64,000 nucleotides of DNA, taken from NCBI GenBank assembly GCA_009668015.1, contig WJYB01000002.1, positions 496,001 through 560,000 on the forward strand, in the 5' to 3' direction. The notes beneath the pieces are model-generated. The model was not told the origin of the DNA. It saw only the letters and a list, made by a program, of their open reading frames with translations, and searched no databases. The stretch's first letter is position 1. Every line of letters starts with the position of its first letter. Source of the DNA: Enterobacteriaceae bacterium RIT714 (GTDB taxonomy: Bacteria > Pseudomonadota > Gammaproteobacteria > Enterobacterales > Enterobacteriaceae). The translations under genes and the position numbers were made by a program. Below, one piece after another: positions 55,064 to 64,000 of this stretch.

Positions 55064-56029
55064 TCATTCGCCTGAGCGGGGGACAACTACAACCGCTTCA
55101 TTTTTGCGCCAACGTCCCCAAAGACGATGACCAATGGCGGAATACATCGCGCCCGCAACCACGACAAACGCACCGAGATACCCCAACAGGTTTAACATCG
55201 GTTTGACGAAGAAATCGGGCCAGGCCATTGATAACAAATCTGAAAATAACAGCGTAAACAGCGGAGTGAGCGTAATCAATGCGCTCACTTGTGCTGCCTG
55301 CCAACGCGCCATCGCTTCGGCCAGCGCGCCATAACCGACCAGCGTATTCAGCCCACAAAAAATGAGGCACGCCAGTTGCCAGTCGCTTAGCTGGGAAATG
55401 ACTCCCGGTTTGGCTAACGGCAATAATGCTATTGTACACAAAGTGTACAATAAAAAGAGGATCTGCTGTGAGGCGAGTCTGCGCAATAACACCTTTTGCG
55501 CGACACCATAACTCACCCAGACCGTTGCTGCCCCAACGCCAAAAATGACACCCCAGGTGTAATCTGTCAGTCGGGTAAATATTTCGATCAGGCTGGTGTT
55601 AAAAAACATCACCAGACCACAAAGCAGCAGGATTGCCCCAATGATCTGCGTACCGCGCATCTTTTCCTTGAGGATAAAGACGCTGGCAACCATCATGCCA
55701 ACCGGTGAAAGCTGACCAATCACCTGCGACGCGGTAGGGCTTAAATACTGCAAGGAAGAACTGAACAGAATAAAGTTGCCGAACAGACCTCCCGTCGCAA
55801 TAGCCAGCAGAACCAGCCAACGCGGTTTACGGAAGATCCTCAGAGGCGGCAGCTTGCCTTTTATCGCCAAAATCGCGCCAAGGCCAATACTTGCCATCAG
55901 GAAGCGATAAAACACCACGGTGGGCGGCTCCATCACTTCCAGGACCTGCTTCATTGCAATTGGCAACGCCCCCCAGCACACCGCAGTTGTGAGTGCCAGG
56001 AGAATGCCGATGCCAGCCTGCTGTTTCAT
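55064..56029 (-). CDS. yhbE: EamA/DMT family transporter YhbE
   Basis: 321-residue inner-membrane protein with ten hydrophobic helices in two EamA repeats (about 5-140 and 150-290). Substrate unknown. The C-terminus is basic and cytoplasmic. Co-directional with rpmA and obgE as in E. coli, but separated from rpmA by a strong terminator. Confidence 0.93.
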   Translation of the reverse strand: MKQQAGIGILLALTTAVCWGALPIAMKQVLEVMEPPTVVFYRFLMASIGLGAILAIKGKLPPLRIFRKPRWLVLLAIATGGLFGNFILFSSSLQYLSPTASQVIGQLSPVGMMVASVFILKEKMRGTQIIGAILLLCGLVMFFNTSLIEIFTRLTDYTWGVIFGVGAATVWVSYGVAQKVLLRRLASQQILFLLYTLCTIALLPLAKPGVISQLSDWQLACLIFCGLNTLVGYGALAEAMARWQAAQVSALITLTPLFTLLFSDLLSMAWPDFFVKPMLNLLGYLGAFVVVAGAMYSAIGHRLWGRWRKNEAVVVVPRSGE

Positions 56030-56069
56030 GCCCGTTTTCCCTGCAGAAAATTTTGCAGCTTTTCAATGT

Positions 56070-56100
56070 AAAAAGCCCCGCAACACGTTGCGGGGCTTTA
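56070..56100 (-). terminator. rplU-rpmA terminator
   Basis: AAAGCCCCGCAA-CACG-TTGCGGGGCTTT, a 12-base perfect stem with a short A/T tail. It lies 25 bases past rpmA; some read-through must supply yhbE-obgE. Confidence 0.9.
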
Positions 56101-56124
56101 ATCCGTTACCGGACCACGAAAAAC

Positions 56125-56382
<258 letters not shown>

Positions 56383-56401
56383 TTAAATCTCTCCTCAGGT
56401 C

Positions 56402-56758
<357 letters not shown>

Positions 56759-56971
56759 CTATAAATATTCACAATAGGGCGCGAATATTACGCAAAACGC
56801 GAGCCTTTGACAAGTGCTACCATCAATACATGAAGAAAAAAAACACAACACGTACGGTAACGTTTATCTGAGCCGTTTTTTCAGTACAATCAGCGCTACT
56901 ATTGATAAACCAAAACCCTTTGTGAGCCGATTTACTATACGGCAAACTGGATAAGAAGCCCGGCTTTTGCG

Positions 56972-57943
56972 ATGAATTTAGATAAAATCAACGATTTAAC
57001 CGCGCAGGATATGGCGGGTGTGAATGCAGCAATCCTGGAGCAACTCAACTCTGATGTTCAGCTCATCAATCAGTTGGGTTATTACATCGTCAGTGGCGGC
57101 GGTAAACGCATCCGTCCAATGATAGCCATACTAGCCGCACGAGCCGTTGGATATCAGGGAAATGCTCACGTCAATATTGCCGCTCTCATTGAGTTTATCC
57201 ACACTGCCACGCTTCTGCATGATGATGTGGTGGATGAGTCAGATATGCGCCGCGGGAAAGCCACGGCGAATGCCGCATTTGGAAACGCTGCCAGCGTTCT
57301 GGTGGGTGATTTTATCTATACCCGCGCCTTCCAGATGATGACCCGACTCGGCTCGCTTAAAGTGCTGGAAGTGATGTCAGAGGCGGTTAACGTCATCGCA
57401 GAAGGTGAAGTATTGCAGCTGATGAACGTTAACGATCCGAACATTACCGAAGAAAACTACATGCGGGTGATCTACAGCAAAACCGCGCGTCTGTTTGAAG
57501 CGGCGGCTCAGTGTTCCGGTATTCTGGCAGGGTGTAGCGAGGAGCAAGAGCGCGGTCTGCAGGATTATGGACGCTACCTTGGCACCGCGTTCCAGCTGAT
57601 TGATGATTTGCTCGATTACAGCGCCGATGGCGAAACGCTCGGCAAAAACGTCGGCGATGACCTCAACGAAGGTAAACCGACCCTGCCACTGTTACATGCC
57701 ATGCGTAATGGTTCGCCGGATCAGGCAAAAATGATTCGCGAAGCGATTGAGCAAGGAAACGGTCGACATCTTCTGGAACCTGTACTGGAAACAATGGCTA
57801 TCTGCGGTTCGCTGGAATGGACGCGTCAACGCGCTGAAGAAGAAGCCGATAAAGCGATTGCTGCCATTCAGGTTATCCCAGACAGCCCGTGGCGCGATGC
57901 GTTAATTGGACTTGCCCACATCGCCGTTCAGCGCGACCGCTAA
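56972..57943 (+). CDS. ispB: octaprenyl diphosphate synthase IspB
   Basis: Essential trans-prenyltransferase that makes the side chain of ubiquinone and menaquinone. 323 residues. First Asp-rich motif DDVVDESDMRRG near residue 84, second DDLLDY near 211; GGGKRIRP near 42 binds diphosphate. Divergent from rplU. Confidence 0.98.
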   Translation: MNLDKINDLTAQDMAGVNAAILEQLNSDVQLINQLGYYIVSGGGKRIRPMIAILAARAVGYQGNAHVNIAALIEFIHTATLLHDDVVDESDMRRGKATANAAFGNAASVLVGDFIYTRAFQMMTRLGSLKVLEVMSEAVNVIAEGEVLQLMNVNDPNITEENYMRVIYSKTARLFEAAAQCSGILAGCSEEQERGLQDYGRYLGTAFQLIDDLLDYSADGETLGKNVGDDLNEGKPTLPLLHAMRNGSPDQAKMIREAIEQGNGRHLLEPVLETMAICGSLEWTRQRAEEEADKAIAAIQVIPDSPWRDALIGLAHIAVQRDR

Positions 57944-57954
57944 TCTGCCTTCTC

Positions 57955-57976
57955 CTCCCCGCACCTTCGCGGGGAG
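57955..57976 (+). terminator. hairpin after ispB
   Basis: CTCCCCGC-ACCTTC-GCGGGGAG, 12 bases past ispB. There is no T-run, so it is a weak terminator or a stabilising stem. Confidence 0.5.
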
Positions 57977-58171
57977 TATCCTATAAGTTCCAATAAAGCA
58001 TCTATTCATGTTAAATAATCGGCTTACAGGCCGCATGAATAAAGCCCTGTCATATTCCGAATATTGCTTCCTGTTATGCGAACTTTTTAGAACCGCTGTT
58101 CGAAGAAGGTATAGTAACCATCGTTAATTCAACCGAAATGACATGGACACTTTCGTAACAGAGGACAGCAT

Positions 58172-58447
58172 ATGGATAAGAAGTTTATTGACTGGCATTC
58201 GGCCGATATTATTGCCGCATTACGCAAAAAAGGGACATCGCTGGCTGCGGAATCAAGGCGCAGTGGATTAAGCTCTTCGACGCTGGCAAACGCGTTAACA
58301 CGCCCCTGGCCAAAAGGTGAGTTGATCATTGCCAACGCGCTGGAAACGCAACCCTGGGTGATCTGGCCATCGCGTTACCACGATCCCATTACCCACGAAT
58401 TTATCGACAGAACGCGCATGATGCGCCAGAAAAAACAGGGAGAATAG
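58172..58447 (+). CDS. sfsB: Ner-like DNA-binding protein SfsB (Nlp)
   Basis: 91 residues. Helix-turn-helix of the phage Mu Ner type: HSADIIAALRKKGTSLAAESR and SGLSSSTLANALTR. In E. coli it was linked to maltose regulon activation when overproduced. Although phage-like in family, it is a fixed neighbour of murA in enterobacteria. Convergent with murA. Confidence 0.93.
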   Translation: MDKKFIDWHSADIIAALRKKGTSLAAESRRSGLSSSTLANALTRPWPKGELIIANALETQPWVIWPSRYHDPITHEFIDRTRMMRQKKQGE

Positions 58448-58480
58448 CGCCAGAACTGACGCTATATTCAGACAGGAACA

Positions 58481-58512
58481 GCAACCCCCCGGTCATTTCT
58501 GGCAGGGGGCTG
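58481..58512 (-). terminator. terminator between murA and sfsB
   Basis: CCCCCC and GGGGG arms around a loop containing GGTCATTTCTGGCA, in the 74-base gap between convergent genes. Weak tail on the minus strand (TTGCTGTT). Confidence 0.5.
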
Positions 58513-58521
58513 CCGGAACGA

Positions 58522-59793
<1,272 letters not shown>

Positions 59794-59833
59794 TTATCAA
59801 TTCAACCGTGCTGTGGGCTCACATCCCCCCAGC

Positions 59834-60088
59834 TCAAAAACCGTTTAGCTTGCGATCGCGCTCCCACTCTTGTGGGGTATAAGCTTTGATCGACAAGGCG
59901 TGGATGCGGTTATCCGCAATGTATTCCATCAGCGGCGCGTAAACAGCCTGCTGTTTCTTCACACGGCTCATACCGTCGAAAAACTCACCCACAGCAATAA
60001 CCTGAAAGTGACTGCCATCGCCTGTGACGTGGACTTCCTTAAGGGAGAGTGCATTCATCAGCACTGTCTGGATTTCATGATTTTCCAT
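59834..60088 (-). CDS. ibaG: BolA family protein IbaG (YrbA)
   Basis: 84 residues from [12 protein letters not shown] at 60088, the E. coli length; the longer frame above it runs through a hairpin. BolA/IbaG fold with [19 protein letters not shown]; a conserved His (in GDGSHF) helps bind 2Fe-2S with Grx4. Acid-induced in E. coli. Just before murA. Confidence 0.95.
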   Translation of the reverse strand: MENHEIQTVLMNALSLKEVHVTGDGSHFQVIAVGEFFDGMSRVKKQQAVYAPLMEYIADNRIHALSIKAYTPQEWERDRKLNGF

Positions 60089-60157
60089 GGGTTCTAAATC
60101 ATCTGATAGTGAAAACAAGCCCAACATCTTAGAGCAAAGTGGCGCAGTCTTAAACAA

Positions 60158-60192
60158 GCAAAAAGCCCCGACCATGAAACAGTCGAGGCTTT
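60158..60192 (-). terminator. mla operon terminator
   Basis: AAAGCC(C)CGAC and GTCG(A)GGCTTT arms around CATGAAACA, with TTTTTGC on the minus strand, 23 bases past mlaB. It separates mlaFEDCB from ibaG-murA. Confidence 0.8.
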
Positions 60193-60214
60193 CACAAGTA
60201 ACACACTGAAATAA

Positions 60215-60507
60215 TTAGCGAGGTAATGCGTCTTCGGGCAGATTATAAAGCTTCGCAAGGGTCAGCACGTTTTCGCTGACACCGGAAAGCGTGACAGCGG
60301 CACCCTGATTTTTACCTTCTGCAACCAGATGTACTAACAGCGCCACACCTGCCGTATCAACCCGGGACACGCTGCTGAGGTCAATCAGCGTGACGCCCTT
60401 CATGGCGTCATGGCGCGCATCCCATAACGGATTCAGCAGATCCTGGTCGAGCTCGCCCGACAACAATAATTTGTCGCCTTCACGCGCCCAGCTGAATTGC
60501 TGTGTCA

Positions 60508-60508
<1 letters not shown>
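60215..60508 (-). CDS. mlaB: STAS-domain subunit of the Mla transporter, MlaB
   Basis: 97 residues, one STAS domain (VTLIDLSSVSRVDTAGVALL holds the conserved Asp-Thr). Cytoplasmic subunit that binds and stabilises MlaF in the MlaFEDB complex for outer-membrane lipid asymmetry. Starts in a one-base overlap with the mlaC stop. Confidence 0.96.
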
Positions 60509-61146
<638 letters not shown>

Positions 61147-61710
61147 TTACTTCTCCTGAGGTGAATTCGTTGTGCCAGAGGTCGGCGTGACGTCGGTTTG
61201 ACCTTCACTCTGTGCAGAGCCATCGTCAGCTTTCTTGTCATCACCTTTACTGTTGTAAAGGAACTGACCAATCATGTCTTCGAGCACCATAGCCGACTTG
61301 GTATCCTGGATCACGCCGCCATCTTTAAGGATAGACGTTCCCAGCTCCGGGTCTTCAAAGCCGACATTCAGTGCCAGATATTGCTCGCCAAGCAAACCGG
61401 AAGTACGGATAGAGAGGGAGCTGGTATCCGGAATATTGTTGTAACGTTCTTCAATGTCCATCTCTACGCGCGGCAGGTAGGTTTTCTCATCCAGGGTGAT
61501 ATCTGACACCCGTCCGATAACCACGCCGCCAATGCGGACGGGAGAACGTGCTTTCAGACCACCGATGTTATCGAAGGTGGCATAGATACGATAAGTGGGT
61601 TCAGTCCGAATTGAGGTGATATCCGCCGCTCTTAAGCAAATAAACAGGGCCGCTAACAGCGCCAGCACCATAAATACACCAACCCAAATTTCACTTTTTC
61701 TTGTTTGCAT
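61147..61710 (-). CDS. mlaD: MCE-domain protein MlaD
   Basis: 187 residues (183 in E. coli) from MQTRKSEIWVGVF at 61710. One N-terminal membrane helix (about 7-27) and one MCE domain (about 39-117; YATFDNIGGLKARSPVRIGGVVIGRV) that forms a hexameric lipid-conducting ring on MlaE. The Asp/Ser/Thr-rich C-terminal tail differs most from E. coli. Confidence 0.97.
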   Translation of the reverse strand: MQTRKSEIWVGVFMVLALLAALFICLRAADITSIRTEPTYRIYATFDNIGGLKARSPVRIGGVVIGRVSDITLDEKTYLPRVEMDIEERYNNIPDTSSLSIRTSGLLGEQYLALNVGFEDPELGTSILKDGGVIQDTKSAMVLEDMIGQFLYNSKGDDKKADDGSAQSEGQTDVTPTSGTTNSPQEK

Positions 61711-61714
61711 GAAC

Positions 61715-63317
<1,603 letters not shown>

Positions 63318-63544
63318 TTAAAGTTCCTTTCTTTCCCTTTCAGGTTAAGCATGGCGCTTAATTCAGCCTTAAACCCAACATTTTTGCAGAATATGGTCCG
63401 CACGGGTTAGCGAAAGCTGGCATTTGTTTTACTTTTCCGGCGCATAAAGTCAAAATTAGGAATTCGTTACGACTTCAGACTACGTGCCGCGCCAGAGATT
63501 CATTCTCAGTGGACCGGCGAGTATACCTGAATAAAGGATTTTTG

Positions 63545-64000
63545 ATGCTTTTAGCAACGGCACTGTTAATAATTGGTTTACTTCTGGTGGTCTACAGTGC
63601 TGACCGTTTGGTTTTCGCAGCATCAATCCTTTGCAGGCTCTTTGGCATGCCGCCTCTGATCATCGGAATGACGGTGGTTAGCGTCGGAACATCGCTTCCG
63701 GAAATTATTGTCTCCGTTTCCGCGTCGCTCAACGGTCAGATCGATCTCGCTATTGGGACGGCAATTGGCTCTAATATTGTCAATATTTTACTGATCCTTG
63801 GCCTTGCGGCGCTACTGCATCCATTTCGCGTGCATTCTGATGTTCTGCGCCGCGAATTGCCGCTAATGTTAATTGTCACCCTGCTTGCGGGCTATGTCCT
63901 TTATGATGGACAACTGACGCTCGACGACGGCATTTTATTACTGGCGCTGGCGATCATTTGGCTTCTCTATATCGTAAAAATTGCTCGTCTGGCGGAAAAA
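63545..64000 (+). CDS. yrbG: Na+/Ca2+ exchanger-family protein YrbG (partial, 3' end outside window)
   Basis: The first 152 codons are present, beginning MLLATALLIIGLLLVVYSADR, and the frame runs off the right edge. GMTVVSVGTSLPEI and GTAIGSNIVNILLILG are the first alpha-repeat of the CaCA family. In E. coli the 325-residue protein is an inner-membrane exchanger of uncertain ion. Divergent from mlaF across 227 bases. Confidence 0.95.
   Translation, partial: MLLATALLIIGLLLVVYSADRLVFAASILCRLFGMPPLIIGMTVVSVGTSLPEIIVSVSASLNGQIDLAIGTAIGSNIVNILLILGLAALLHPFRVHSDVLRRELPLMLIVTLLAGYVLYDGQLTLDDGILLLALAIIWLLYIVKIARLAEK

Noticed and set aside
58172-58447. sfsB as a prophage remnant
   Set aside because: The protein is Ner-like, but it is a stable core neighbour of murA in enterobacteria and no other phage genes are near.

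Overview
This window is chromosomal DNA from a member of the Enterobacteriaceae. Nearly every gene is recognisable as an E. coli-type core gene in the E. coli order, with lengths within a few residues of the E. coli proteins. Departures from E. coli K-12 point to a relative in the broad Enterobacter/Klebsiella/Citrobacter range; I cannot fix the genus from sequence alone. These departures are: no tdcF/tdcG after tdcE, no aga or yra fimbrial block between garD and rsmI, no yhbX after argG, an extra two-component system between dacB and obgE, and a small AT-rich pair of genes between dolP and yraQ.

Layout. 1-264: start of a Spy/CpxP-like periplasmic protein. 412-7335: the anaerobic threonine/serine degradation operon tdcABCDE (minus strand), with a CRP site and promoter upstream of tdcA. 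7339-8146: non-coding DNA ending in tandem repeats derived from the 3' end of rnpB. 8146-8524: RNase P RNA. 8557-14800: galactarate/glucarate catabolism, garPLRK on minus and garD on plus, divergent. 14892-19522: rsmI, then lpoA-yraN-diaA-dolP. 19733-20649: a probable L,D-transpeptidase toxin and secreted immunity protein. 20826-28216: yraQ, yraR, yhbO, yhbP, yhbQ, yhbS and the oxygen-independent ubiquinone genes ubiT/ubiU/ubiV, then yhbW. 28296-41995: a long minus-strand run of RNA and translation genes: mtr, deaD with its leader peptide yrbN, nlpI, pnp, rpsO, truB, rbfA, infB, nusA, rimP and tRNA-fMet (metY). 42337-43683: argG. 43809-49400: tRNA-Leu, secG, glmM, folP, ftsH, rlmE. 49527-53834: yhbY and greA (convergent), then dacB and a BasRS/PmrAB-like pair. 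53870-56713: obgE, yhbE, rpmA, rplU. 56972-64000: ispB, sfsB, murA, ibaG, the mlaFEDCB phospholipid transport operon and the start of yrbG.

Functionally the window joins two anaerobic or secondary carbon catabolic operons, an envelope-maintenance set (lpoA, dolP, dacB, murA, glmM, ftsH, mla, nlpI, secG) and the ribosome/RNA machinery (deaD, pnp, rpsO, truB, rbfA, infB, nusA, rimP, obgE, rplU, rpmA, rnpB). Most of it is ordinary core genome. The parts worth a second look are the toxin-immunity module at 19.7-20.7 kb, the dacB-linked two-component system at 52.1-53.8 kb, the gene at the left edge, and the rnpB-derived repeats. I found no CRISPR array, insertion sequence, prophage or rRNA gene.
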